64,000 nt of DNA from assembly GCA_030765055.1 (NCBI GenBank), contig JAUKNK010000058.1:398501-462500 (forward strand), written 5' to 3'. A model generated the notes under the pieces. It was not told the origin of the DNA and did not search any database. It saw only the letters and a program-made list of their open reading frames with translations. This document shows positions 30,900 to 42,862 of the stretch, in pieces. The translations under genes were made by a program, and so were the position numbers. Numbering within the stretch: position 1 is the first letter of the stretch; every line of letters begins with the position of its first letter. The DNA comes from Mantis religiosa (taxonomy: Eukaryota > Arthropoda > Insecta > Mantodea > Mantidae).

Positions 30900-31377
30900 T
30901 TATGAGCCACCAACATTTCAAGTATTAATCTCCGACCATGCATTACTGTAGGTCAATATAATGTAAATCATCAAAATGCCTGATTTCTGACCTAAATATT
31001 GTTAATGGGAGATTAATGATTGTTTCAATATTATATGGGAATTGAGTACGTAAGAATAACTTGACATCCTTGTTAAAAATTCAGTGTGCTTTAGGATTAC
31101 TTAATTTTTTCAAGTAGAATGGAAGACCACTATAAACTTTTATTTCACAATAACATTTTTTGAACAGTTTTGTACTATTCGTTTGTCTAGGCACACTGCC
31201 TGTGCTTCTTATGCTTTAAGTCTTGCAGAGCAGGAAAATAGCTTAACAGAGAATATATGTGCATTATGCACCAAAATATACAGTACCAGAAATTATGTTT
31301 ATTTTTTATTTTTAGGTAACGTCCTCAAACTTTAAGTCATATCGGTTGGAAATTATGTTATTCTTATTGTCATTACC
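30900..31377. other. No gene recognised
   Basis: AT-rich, possibly containing the right-hand terminal sequence of the mariner relic, but I could not define an inverted repeat. Confidence 0.35.
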
Positions 31378-32012
31378 TTATGTATCAAGATGATAGTGTA
31401 AATGTTCAAAATGTGCCCCATTGTACTGTAGGCAGTGTTCATAACGATCATGTGATTTTCCAACATCTTCTCGGAACACAGTTTGCTGCAGAGTCCCGAA
31501 GAATGAGACAATCCTCTGACCTAATGCAGACACAGTTTGGGGTGGACCTGGACAATTGAGAACTTTCTCCTGACGTAAGCATCAGGTAGTGTGAGTGTAG
31601 GGGAATGTGATGGGTAGGGAAACTGGGCCCTGCGGGAAATTACTCGTCCTGGAAAGGTTTCGTGCAGCATAGCCATAGACTGTCGAGTGGTGTGGCAGAT
31701 CGCCCCATCTTGTTGAAACCACTGTCTATTTATCTCCATGTTCCTGGTACGACAAAATCTTCTTAGATCTGAATAAATAGCACAGTCACTATGTTCCTAT
31801 GTTACTGGCTTACCAGACCTTCTCTTGTGTTGACACAATACATTACCCGTACAACAAAATTTTTTAACAACAGATAGCGTAACTGTGTTGCTAGATGCTG
31901 GCTTATTGAAGTGTTCGTGATATTGTTCTGCCACTAACCTTAAAGTTGGTTTGTCTTGGTAACCATTTCCATATGAGCGAAAATAATACTCCACTATAAC
32001 CAACTCTTCTCA
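31378..32012 (-). pseudogene. Mariner/Tc1-superfamily transposase relic, internally deleted
   Basis: The N-terminal part (31,797-32,003) has a helix-turn-helix-like LRLVAEQYHEHFNKPASSNT followed by GNVLCQHKRRSGKP. The next homologous block is NRQWFQQDGAICHTTRQS with the second catalytic Asp and LHETFPGRVISRR. The region of the first catalytic Asp is missing, so about 100 or more codons were deleted. After a frameshift near 31,560 the C-terminus reads FREDVGKSHDRYEHCLQY and ends near 31,378. WFQQDGA..HT is diagnostic of IS630/Tc1/mariner transposases. Confidence 0.75.
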
Positions 32013-32039
32013 CTGTCAGTTACAGAACACACAACGTTC

Positions 32040-34480
32040 TTTATACAACTATACATCATGGCGATCTAACAACATGCAGATGCTCAGGCATGCGCACTGA
32101 GAAAAATTGAGTACTGAAAATTTGGCACATACCGTATTTACCAGTAAGAGTACTAATTAATGGAGTTTTAAATTTTTTTGTATTCTTTACTGTTATTAGC
32201 TTCTGTTTTTTCATGATCTAAAATAATGTTAATTTCTATCCTGATATTATGTTGTAACCCTTCTAAAATGTGGAGATTAGTTTTTAGTTCTTTATGTTTC
32301 ATCTTACCCTATAAATAAGTCTCATAAATGTAAATCAACCTGGCCTCAAACCTTTATTAATTATTCTATAAAATATTCCTGCAATAAATGAGTCACCCAT
32401 CAGCTGTATACATTATGACAGAGTTCTGTTGGAAATATTCTGACTGTCATTTTATATCCGTCAGTTGTTGAAACTTTGTGCCAGTATATTATTACTGTAT
32501 CTTACTGCATATGTGGTAAAAATAGTTCATATTATTCTACATCCATTTATTGCACACCCTAACACAATTTTATCAACATACAACGGGTACTCATTTACAA
32601 CATTTTCTTTATATCTAGTATGTCAGTTGTATGGTGATGCGACATGACCTTGAAAATGAAACTATTCTTCATCACTGAACAGTATTAATTATGGATCAAT
32701 GGTTCCATCATTAACATTTATCAAAACTTTTTGAGCAGATTTACCTGGCTACTGATCTGTTGGTAGTAATTCCTAGACAGCAGTAACCTTGTATAGTTTT
32801 AGTTTTAAAAGTTTGTTAGTTTCTGTGCTGAAATTTATAAAATGTCAGTTTCCTGTGCAGGGCGCCTAAGAGATTTTTATGTTGACCATTCTAATCTTTT
32901 CCTGATTGTAAATTTTTTTGTCTAGGCACACAAGTGCTTGTTTCTTTTGGTATAAAGAGTGATCTTGTCTTCATGAATTCATTTACAAGCAAATTCAGAA
33001 ATTGGCTACAATTGCTGTGTATGTGCATGTCTGCTGTAAATCAAGGATCACTAGGCTAGTAGACATCATTTTTTTCTGTCTCCTTGTACACTAATGAACC
33101 TTGAGACCTACAAAAATTTCTTGTACCACAGATTTGAGGTTACTCCATTCTTACCTCAGGGACCAGATGTGTGCTGTAAATTTGTAAAATGACTGTTACT
33201 TGTACCTTGCTTTTCTAATATCAATGTCTGCTGTTATAAACTAAGTGCTTTTACTTCAAGATTGATTTGAGTCAAACTTGGACTTTCAGGACACTTGAAC
33301 CACTGCAAAACTAATTTGTGTGAGTTTGTCAGACATTTAGTGTTACTGTTGTGATTCTGCACACTGTACATAGAGAGACCTTAAAACCCTTTCACTTATA
33401 TATATGTCATATGACGTCCAAGTTAAAATGCCCCAAACCAATATGGACATGCATAGACTCCTGCACATAAATGCAGTTAAATGCTTCTTTAACACCAATT
33501 ACTTTAATCTTCCTATTTTACAATATATTTAAATTAGTCTATAAATGATGAAAACGTACATTAAATGTTTCTTTGTGAATGGTACACCTTAAATCCTGGA
33601 TAAACGTACAAGGACATATCTTCAGGTTCACACCAAGTAATATTGGTTTCCTTGCAAGTCTCTTTTCCGCGACACACTAGACATTTTCAACATGGTTGCA
33701 ACCTTTTTGGTTGTGGGTGGTATCCTTTTAGGTAAGTGTTTTCTCTCAAGTATGAGGCTGCTGTAGTAGTGGTGGATTTCTTACCTCCATTACGAAGAGG
33801 CCTCTGAATTTTATGGTACTCAATTAGGCTACAAGCTGTTGATGTGCATAAGTCCAGGTAGGTCTTTAGCTTGCTCTGCAAATTACTAAACAATTGTGTA
33901 CGGTTACATCCTGCTGGTAGAATTTTTTTTTTTTACCGTTTAACTGTTTTTTTAAAGAGGAATATCTAGTAATAGCTGACCCACACCACCCATATTTGAC
34001 CCATCATGTCCCTAATTAATGGAGTAGCTAACATGCCATCTTTAGACCGATACACATCTAATGTAGTCTTACAAAATATAACACCTGTGCACTGGCACTG
34101 TCCACTTCTGAATTCTCCTGTTAAGCTCTTAACTGCCTTTAGAGGTCAGGACTTCTCTCATCCTACTCACTATACATTTGTTTCCATAACGTAACAATGA
34201 GACACACTAGGTAAGCAATAAAAAATATTTTTTGTGAAAATGTCAGATGGTTGGACATCAGAAGTTAGCAGTACACCGAAAAATATGTGTATTTGTTGAT
34301 TGATATCTCTATTTGTGTTAGAGTTATTTTGAGTTGATTCTTTGCTGACACTTAAAGGAAGCGGGTCATTTTCTTCCTCACTGCTACGTATATCCTCAAT
34401 ACCTCTCTCATAATCGCCTTCAATATCCAAATAATATAAAACACCTAAAGGTCTTCCAGATTTTCTAAAGTGATATCAGT
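32040..34480. other. Long non-coding stretch
   Basis: About 2.4 kb without recognisable coding or repeat structure. A minus-strand acidic ORF at 34,170-34,430 (IEDIRSSEEENDPLPLS) resembles the acidic N-termini of piggyBac-type proteins, but nothing else supports that. Confidence 0.4.
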
Positions 34481-34529
34481 ATTTATGAGTCACTATGGTT
34501 ACCCTCAAACTTCACTTACTTGTTGTATA

Positions 34530-34570
34530 ATTGAAACGTTTTCAAGATCATTCGGTCTCATCCTCAGCTG
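34530..34570 (-). ncRNA. Hammerhead-like motif, PLE E left end
   Basis: On the minus strand: CTGAGGA (34,561-34,567), extra T, helix II around AGACC..GATCT with a GAAT loop, then GAAAACGTTTC. The palindrome here is AACGTT and the cleavage triplet is less standard than in PLEs A to C. Confidence 0.45.
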
Positions 34571-34664
34571 TTTGGTGACTAAATGAACCTTCCTCTTCTT
34601 CCACTACTATGGAGCTCCGATCACTCTGCCATTTGGTGTTAGTAATCACAGAAAACAAAAACTG

Positions 34665-36760
34665 GTGGAAAAATACGTGATAAAAATGGATATTTCCAAA
34701 CATTACAGCTACATAAATAAAATAGACCTGGAATTATACAACCTACATCTAAAACTAACCAAACAATCAGGAATACACATCTGGCAAAATTTCGAAATGT
34801 GGGTTCACGAAAAATTAAACATATTAATGATTAAGAAAAACGAAAGTCTTAAGAAGAAATTCAAACTGTTAAAAGAATGGCAACTGGAGCACCCTCATCA
34901 ACCAAACCACCGGGATTTTAAAGAACAAGTTAACGTAATAAACCTATTGCAACAGAAGTTACAACCGAAGAAATTAGATTACTCCAGAAAGATTTCAGTA
35001 CGTGTGTAAACGTCTCAAATAATAAAGACGACTTTATCGCCAACATAGAAATAGCCACACATAACCTAAAAAATGAAAACTTAACCAAAGCTAAAATGGA
35101 ACGTCTGGATATAATAAAGCAGTTATCCCTAATATACAATAACACTTACAACAAAACAATAAGGAATTTAAATAGGAAGCCAGTGGTATACCTAAAAGCC
35201 AACAAAGGTAATTCTCTAGTAATTTGGAGGCAGAAGACCATATTCAGGGAGTAAACCTTATGTTAGACAGTCCAGAATATGAAATAATTCCAAAAAATCC
35301 ATTAACCCCAAGTATCACTTCTGTCAATAAAGCTTTATCAATAACAAAAACATGAAGTACATCTGAAAAATACAACTTAAAATCTTCCAACCCCACACTA
35401 CCAAGGTTTTACTGTCTGCCAAAAATCCCCAAACAAGACAATTGCATGAGACCCATCATCAATGGCATCAATTCACCTACATACCACATTGCAAAGTGGT
35501 TAGTAAGAAAATTAAAATCACATGACAAATTTCAAAGTTTGGGAATAAAAAACTCCTTAGAATTGATAAAGCACCTACAGAAGCACAACATCCCGGAAAA
35601 TCACATACTAGTTTCAATTGATGTTAAGGCACTTTTTACAAGCATTCCAGTTGAGAAAATACCTACACTCCTCAAAAAATGGCTAACCCAGACTACAACA
35701 GACCCAAGAGAAGTAGATGACATTATCAATCTTAGAGATTTATGCATAAGGTATATTTACTTCATGTTTAACAAAAAATTCTACAGACAATCAAAAGGAT
35801 TAGCTATGGGGAGCCCACTTTCGCCTATTTTAGCAGACCTATACATAAGCTATTTTGAAACACACATAGTAAAGGCCTACCCACAGATTTACAAATTTTG
35901 GCGGAGATATGCTGATGATGTTTTTGCTATCATTCCGGAAAAACTTAGAGAAGATTCTCTAAAATTAATAAAACCTGCAAGATAATCACATCCAGTTTAC
36001 AGTGGACGTAGGAAGAGACAACACCCTACCCATTTTGGATCTCAAGGTAACTAGAAATCGTCATGGTATAGATTTTGGTATATACAGGAAGCCCACACTC
36101 ATAGATAATTACAGAAAGAAAAGTGAATACAACCCAGTTTCACATCCACTAGCTGCCTTTACAAGTCTAATTCACCGGCTATACAACATCACACTGAGTA
36201 AGGAGGGATTTTTGAAAGAAGAACAGCACATAGAAGACATAGCGGTATTAAATGGATTCAGCCCAGCCATGATAAGGAACATGATGAAGAGAAAGGAAAA
36301 CTGAAGATAATATAAAAAAATACCACTGTCCCATCACTTAAAAACACAAATTGGCAATATAGAAAATTCACCTACCATCCATGGGCTTTTAGAAAATTTG
36401 AACAAATCTTCAAAAGTCTAAACTTAAAACTAGCACCCCAAAACAACTTCAGTCTGAGGAACCTGCTAAATAAACCACTAAAAAATTCAATCCCAAACAA
36501 TTTGAAATCAGGAATTTATCAGATAAACTGTGAAACCTGTGAAAAAAGCTACATAGGAAAAACTAAGAGAAACTTGTTAACCAGGCAAAAGGAACACCAG
36601 AGCAACATTAAGTTGAAACAAACAGAAAAATCTGCAGTTTCACACCATTTCTGGACAGAAAACCACAACATTGCCCACAAAATTACACTGTAAAAGCCTT
36701 TAAGTTAACCCATAGAATTGGATATTTGGAAAAAATATTCATAACCAAAAACGTGATAAA
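34665..36760 (+). pseudogene. PLE E polyprotein (RT plus GIY-YIG), broken
   Basis: N-terminal Lys-rich segment, then RT with PTLPRFYCLPKIPK, MRPIINGINSPTYHIAKWL, LVSIDVKALFTSIPV (first catalytic Asp present), GLAMGSPLSPILADLYI and RRYADDVFAII (Asp pair present). The linker has IHRLYNITLSKEGF. The nuclease has SGIYQINCETCEKSYIGKTK and TRQKEHQSNIK. Catalytic residues are largely preserved even though the frame is broken at least six times. The family differs from PLEs A to D in sequence. Confidence 0.85.
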
Positions 36761-36847
36761 GTTATAAATTTGCCCCTAACACCAGATGGCAGAGTGATCG
36801 GAGCTCCGTAGTAGTGGAAGAAGAGGAAGGTTCATTTAGTCACCAAA

Positions 36848-36888
36848 CAGCTGAGGATGATATCGAATGATCTTGAAAACGTTTCAAT
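36848..36888 (+). ncRNA. Hammerhead-like motif, PLE E right end
   Basis: CTGAGGA at 36,851-36,857, extra T, helix II (ATATC GAAT GATCT, one change from perfect), then GAAAACGTTTC from 36,875. The left-end twin differs in the helix-II 5' strand; both are one step from AGATC/GATCT. Confidence 0.45.
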
Positions 36889-36940
36889 TATACAACAACA
36901 GGTAAGTGAAGTTTGAGTGTAAACATAGTGACTCATAAAT

Positions 36941-38139
36941 CAAACTTAAAAATGAAGAATACTTCACTCTTAATAATGCTTCTGGTTATAATATTTATGA
37001 TATCAGTAGTTCGTACACATCCTACGCCAGCTTATATATTTGCTACATTACTAGGACAAGCCATGTATAATACTGAAATTTAACAATTTGAAATGATCCA
37101 TTCATTCAGCTCTCAATAGCTATAAGAAATCACTCTGAACACCGACAGAGTATAAATAACTAAAATACTGTGCGAGAACAGCTGTACAACGCTACCAGAA
37201 ACTTTGGTTGTGAAATACTAAAATAAGAGGTACATCGAGAAGATTACAAAGAGGTTTGTTTCTTTCCACCAAGTGTGTGTGCCACAACATATACAATGAT
37301 TATTACTTGGTATAGCATAAACTAAAACCTTGAACTGGAGAAGTCACTTATGTAGCTATACATGCATATATTTATTTTTATGCATACAAAACAAAATGTT
37401 TCAAATGTTAGATGCATTCGACACAAAGAACGTCTTTTGCTACAGTAAAACAAAGTAGTGAAGTTTCAACGATTTATTAATATAGTCTGTACTTTATGTA
37501 TACTGACTTTAATGAGCCTTAAGCCAGTTTTTGCTTCATTTAAATAACTTAATACGGAATGTAAGAATGTGTATATTTGAAGCATTTTTACAGCATTTAA
37601 CAACTTAAATGTCTTGTTCTGTTTATTGGGTATCTGTTTTCGCCCCGTGAAGTGTTTAAATAGTCATTGCTGAAGCGGTTAACACATGCACTATAATGTG
37701 TCTGATTTTAAGTTTACATGTTTACAGAATAGACACTAAGGGCAACTGTTAATTTAGTTTACCTTTTAAGGCATAAAGTGTATTAAGGTGAGAAATTCAT
37801 GTTCCATATAAGTATCTATCTTGGTAGTGATATATTAGCTGTAGGCTAACAAGGTGCTAAAGTGACAGTGAGTTCCTGTATACTAACATGAACTTTTTCT
37901 CAGATTAACTGTAGTAATAAGAAACTGCATGGTTTACCTGTCCTGAGTAACACATAAATACACACAGGTAATTGTCAGAATTGAGTGACATGAAAATAAT
38001 TTGTAGTTCAAGAAAATTAATATAATGCCTTAAAATTAAGATTGAGCAAATTGCATTGTAAAAAAATTGTTTCATAAGTAAACACTAGATAATTTATATT
38101 AAAGTGCTGCTATAATCTCTTATATGAATTAAAGCTTTT
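36941..38139. other. No gene recognised
   Basis: AT-rich non-coding sequence up to the BEL target duplication (CTTTT at 38,135-38,139). Confidence 0.45.
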
Positions 38140-38550
38140 TGCTCGTGTCGTGCTTAATTTAATTCGGAGGACCACCTTGATTTTAGCAGAAATCAAGGAA
38201 ACTGATTTTGTGGACTGTACTCAATAGAGCTGAATTCATATCACTAGATAAATTTATTGCACACGCTACATTTCTTATGTGAATAATCATGAAGAAGACA
38301 ACAATACATTTAACATTTTAAATAAACTAAAATCGTTTTTTCATTGGAACAAACGCTGCATGCAGCCACACAACCAAGCACATCACATATCTCTACATGT
38401 CTCTACATGTCTCCATAATGAATGCAACTCAAACCGGAAGAAGACTATTTTTATGCACGCTGGCGAGTCACATGCCCAGCTGGCTGCATAACCGGCGCCA
38501 AGTGAAATATTCATGCGCCCGACAAACAAATGACGATCATGGCACAAACA
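38140..38550 (-). repeat. BEL 3' LTR
   Basis: Begins TGCTCGTGTCG and ends GGCACAAACA on the plus map. Carries AATAAA-like sequences and a short ACATGTCTCT direct repeat that differs in detail from the other LTR. Confidence 0.9.
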
Positions 38551-38610
38551 TACTGGGGCCCAAAAAACTGAACAGTTTTTTAATTTAACATAGGCACACT
38601 TTGAAAAATA

Positions 38611-40002
38611 TCACTGTTGTTCTTGAACTGGCAGAGGACACAGTTTCACAATGGGACGCCTATATTCACCATTAGAAGTTCGCACTGTAGCTACCCGCAC
38701 TAAACCATCACCACCAGGATGAGTCTCAGTGTTGATTCCAAGTTCCCAATGCAGAGGAGATGAATTGTCTTCCATTAGCAGGACCATGGTGTCTGCCTTA
38801 AGATTTTCACTGGAACTGGACCACTTTTGCCTCTGCTGGAGTGAATGTAGATGGTCGGTTGACCACCGCCGCCACAGATGTTGTAGACAATCTTGGAGCT
38901 GTTGCCATTTCTGTAACTGATTCAGATTGTCAGAACAAGGTGATGGAATGGAAATTAATGGTTCTGCAATGAGGAAATGACCTGGAGGAAGGTAGGAAAT
39001 ATCAAAAGGATCATCAGTAAGGCGTAGCAATGGACGGGAGTTCAAGCAAGCCTCAATTTGAATTAGTAATGTGGTTAATTGTTCATAGGTCAGTACTTGT
39101 GTACCCATTACTCTACGAGGATGATATTTCATAGATTTCACTGCAGCCTCATGTAATCCTCCAAAGTGGGGTGAGCTGGGTGGTATAAAATGCCATGTGC
39201 ATTTATTAGATGAAGCGTAGTCTTGTACAATCTCTTGGTGCTTGCGAGATTGCAAAAGTAGTCTAACTTCTCTAAGATTGTTGTTAGCACCTACAAAATT
39301 TGTGCCATTGTCACTTAGGATCTCTTTACACAATCCTCGTCTAGCTGTAAACCTTCTTAAGGCAGCAACAAAAGCATCAGAAGTTATGTCTGAAACCAAC
39401 TCAATGTGAATTGCCTTTGTGGATAAACAGGCAAAGATAGCTATGTAGGCCTTCACCTGACTCTTGCTGCAAGGCGAGCCATAACGTAGGAAGAATGGAC
39501 CAGCGTAATCAACTGCAACTCATAGGAAGGGTCTCGCTGGAGTCACTCTGTAGGTAGGTAGATTGCCCATTAATTGTTGAGCTCCCTTGGCCTTGAGTTT
39601 GAAGCACGGCAAGCACTTGTGTAGGACTGACTTAAGAATTTCTCCTATTCTTGGTATCCAATACCGTTGTCGAAGAGTAGAGGTAAGTAACTGATTGGAA
39701 GCATGCAAAAGTTTAACATGTTCACTTTCAATAATTAGCTTGGTAAGATGATGCTTAGGAGGTAATATGAGCTGATGTCTTGACTGGAAGGGAATTTCAG
39801 CCTTGTCAATTCTTCCCCCTACTCGGAGTAAACCTTCATTGTCGACAAATGGATGCAAAGATTTCAATGAGCTTTTAGTAGGAACGTGTCCTTTATCATT
39901 AAGTTCTGTTAACTCTGTGATATAAGCTGATTGTTGAGCAAGTTTAATGCAGCAGTGCAATGACTGTTGAAGCTCAAGTGCTGAGAGAGGACCTAGCCGC
40001 AA
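38611..40002 (-). pseudogene. BEL integrase
   Basis: Upstream part (39,520-40,002): LHPFVDNEGLLRVGGRID, the zinc-binding HHCC zone (KLLHASNQLL, KCLPCFKL). After one in-frame stop near 39,518 the same frame continues with VDYAGPF (first catalytic Asp) and YIAIFACLSTKAIHIELV. Then comes LSDNGTNFVGANN (second Asp), then FGGLHEAAVKSMKYH (Glu) and a C-terminus ending IVKLCPLPVQEQQ. The D,D,E triad is preserved; the stop alone interrupts this domain. Confidence 0.85.
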
Positions 40003-41310
40003 ATCTCAGCATGTATGCTGTCACTCTCTGCAGGCGTAACAATTTTGAAAAACGAGAAATGATATCATCACTTTCTGTAGTGACCATCAAGCATGCAGTA
40101 GTGCGTTGCTCAGTGGCATCTTGAATATCTAATCGTTTGGGTTGTTCTGGCCAAGATGCAAATGGTTGTGAGATCCAATCAGGACCTTTCCACCACAAGT
40201 CATTTGAGGCAAGAGGTTCAGTTGAAACTCCTCTCGAAATGAGATCTGCTGGATTATTTTGAGTAGCTACATATCGCCAAGCAGCAGTTTCTGATAAGTC
40301 TTGTATTTGTGAAACTCTGTTGGCTACAAAAGTCTTCCATTTGTGTGGGTTGGATTGAATCCATGCTAGAACAATCATAGAGTCCGTCCAAAGATAATGC
40401 TGTGAAGTCTGCAGCTTAAGGTTAGCTACAACCCTGTAAAGTTTAGCGAGTAGTAAAGCACCACAAAGTTCGAGCCGAGGAATGGTTTGTTTCTTTAATG
40501 GTGCAACCTTGGATTTGGAGCAAAGAAGTCTAGTTTTTTCACCTCATTGCAGCTGTTCATAGAATGAAGATAAATACAGGCACCATAAGCCTTTTCTGAG
40601 ACTTTGCAAAACCCATGTATTTGTATGTCCCTTAATGTCCCTGTGATTAGGACGTGTCTTGGAATACGTATAGCACGAATGATGGACAATGTCTCGCAGA
40701 AATTTAGCCATTGTTGGATGAGGTGAGATGGTATCACTTCATCCCAACCGAGTTTTTCCAACCAAAGAGATTGTAGAAACATCTTGGCATTAATGACAAT
40801 AGGACTCACTAGGCCTAAAGGATCAAAAATAGATTTTATGACAGAAAGTATACTTCGTTTGGTGTAGCTAGAATTTAGATTATCCTGAAGAGATGGATTG
40901 TCTTGTATCTGGAATTGATCTGTTCCAGGATGCCTGAGGAGACCAAGAGCATGCACATTTTCACTGCTATCCAATGAAAGTGGAAGTTGTGTCTGTCTGT
41001 GTTTCGGTGGAATGGATTTTAAAATATCTTCATTATTAGAACACCATTTCCTAAGTGGGAATCCACCACTGTCTAACATCTGAAGTAGCTGCCTTTGAAT
41101 ATGTAAAGCTTGCTGTAGATCATTATGACCACATAAGCAATCATCTACGTAGAAGGATTCACGGATAGCTTGAGAAGCTAGTGGATATTTAGCCGCTTCC
41201 TCTGAAGCTAGTTGATGCAAAGTCCTTATGGCCAAAAAGGATGCAGGTTTGGTACCATATGTGACTGTAGTAAGAGCGTAGTCCTTGATAGGTTCATCTC
41301 TGTTTTCTCG
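39974..41310 (-). pseudogene. BEL RT C-terminal half and RNase H
   Basis: ESFYVDDCLCG carries the RT YVDD pair, followed by KWCSNNEDIL, KRSILSVIKSIFDPLGLVSP and a typical Pao-type region. The RNase-H part spans a frameshift near 40,490 (RLELCGALLLAK zone) and continues with MIVLAWIQSNPHKWKTFVAN and NNPADLISRGV. A stop at about 41,310 separates it from the RT N-terminal half. Another shift near 39,990 leads into integrase. Confidence 0.85.
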
Positions 41311-42802
41311 TCATACTATTCTTTGGAGATGTTGATCATCAGGATGCATTTTCACTCGCCTGTGCATCTTAGAAATGTCAGCTGAGAATGCATAGCGATA
41401 CGTTCTGAATTGTAAAATTATGGAGATAAGGTCATCCTGAATAGTAGGACCCAACTTCAGCACATCATTCAAGGATATTCCTGAAGATGACTGCGCAGAT
41501 GCATCAAATGCAACTCTGGTGCGAGTAGTAGTAGACAAAGGTTTGAAAACTGCATGATGCGGAAGATAGTAACAAGGTTCGCCTTCCTTTGGTGGTGACA
41601 CTTGCTTCATGTGCCCCATGGATTCATATTCAGAGAGAAATTGAGTGTAATCTTCTTTAAGTGTGATGTCGTTTTGAAGATGTCGTTCTAAGTGCATAAA
41701 GCGATTGATGGCTTGCTGTCTAGATTCACCTAAGTGATTTTTGTCCTCCTTGATGGGTAGACGAATTGTAAAGCTACCATTGGCATTACGAGTGGTTGTT
41801 TTTACATAGTATTCTTCACACTCCTTTTCCTCCTTAGTAAGAACATGCTGAGGAAATTCTTCCAAATCCCAGAAACGTCGTAACTGTGTGTCAAGGTTAT
41901 CAGTGCTGATGTAGAAATTATGCTGAGGCGAAGGCTTAGCCTTGTACTTGTATGATGACCTCGGAATAGGGCCTGATATTATCCAACCGAGGGCTGTGCT
42001 GATGTGTATAGGATGTCCTTGTTTCTTTAAGGTTTTCCCATGCAATAACTCGAAGAATAAGGAACTTCTGATTAGGATTTCAACTTCCTCAGGAATGTTG
42101 AACCTAGGATCTGCTAATGGAATGCTAGAAGGAATATTCCAGTTGCACAAATTGATATGTGTGGAAGGTAGTTTTCCTGTTATACGAGGAAGTACTAGAC
42201 ATTCAATTTTAGTCTTAAAATCATGTACCATAGATTTCAGATTGACCTGAACATGATGAATGGCCGTAGAAATGGTGCCATTTATACCATTGATAGGCAC
42301 ATCAGCTGTCACCTTGTTAAGCTGTAAGCGCTTCGCAAGATCTGCAGTTATGAAATTGGATTGACTGGCTGAGTCGAGGAGTGCTCTACATTGTATGAGA
42401 TTGCCATATCTGTCTTCCACTTGCACTAGTGCGGTGACAAGCAAAACCTGCTGTGTGGATTTTGATTTAAAAGAACAGTAGCTAGATAGCGCGTCAATCG
42501 TTCTAGTAGAATCATTTACAGGACTAGATGAAACTGCACGTGAAGCATTTTCTCTGCTTCTATCATGAAGCAACTTGCTGTGAGTGGATGAGCCACAATT
42601 GCAGTATGAGGCACGATTACATTTACTTGATATGTGATTAGGAGCAAAGCAATTGGCACAAAGGCGCTTGGATTTAATGAAAGTCCAACGCTTATGCACA
42701 TTAAGGTTTTTGAAGTCATCACAATTATGTAGCATGTGATTGCACTGACACAATGGACATACACAATCACTCGTGGATAAGTAAAAGTGTTTACTGTCTC
42801 TG
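41311..42802 (-). pseudogene. BEL gag C-terminus, protease, RT N-terminal half
   Basis: Three zinc knuckle-like clusters (CVCPLCQCNHMLHNC; CANCFAPNHISSKC; a third with CNCGSSTHSKLLH) are followed by protease ALLDSASQSNFITADLA, then LGWIISGP. The RT beginning follows: YYLPHHAVFKPLSTTTRTR, VAFDASAQSSSGISLNDVL and AFSADISKMHRRVKMHPDD. The protease has D-S-A where D-S-G is usual. An open frame extends to 42,975, but residues upstream of 42,802 are antisense to the inserted LINE and not BEL protein. Confidence 0.85.
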
Positions 42803-42862
42803 CAGTTGCCTGTCAGACGCGAATGAAGACGGACGCGTAAGCACACGCGCTCGCGACCGAAG

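Larger units (their letters stand above)
34481..36940 (+). mobile_element. Penelope-like element E, near full length, inverted terminal repeats
   Basis: The left end (34,481-34,642) is an inverted copy of the right end (36,776-36,940), about 160 bp with few differences, both containing the hammerhead-like motif. Between them lies a complete PLE order: N-terminal region (34,665-35,440), RT (35,446-35,985), RT thumb/linker (36,002-36,304) and GIY-YIG (36,340-36,760). Frameshifts and stops occur near 35,010, 35,225, 35,355, 35,985, 36,303 and 36,693. Inverted partial terminal copies are a known PLE layout. No clear TSD was seen. Confidence 0.88.

Noticed and set aside
34170..34430. piggyBac-like acidic N-terminus on the minus strand
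   Set aside because: Acid-rich composition alone; no downstream transposase motifs.
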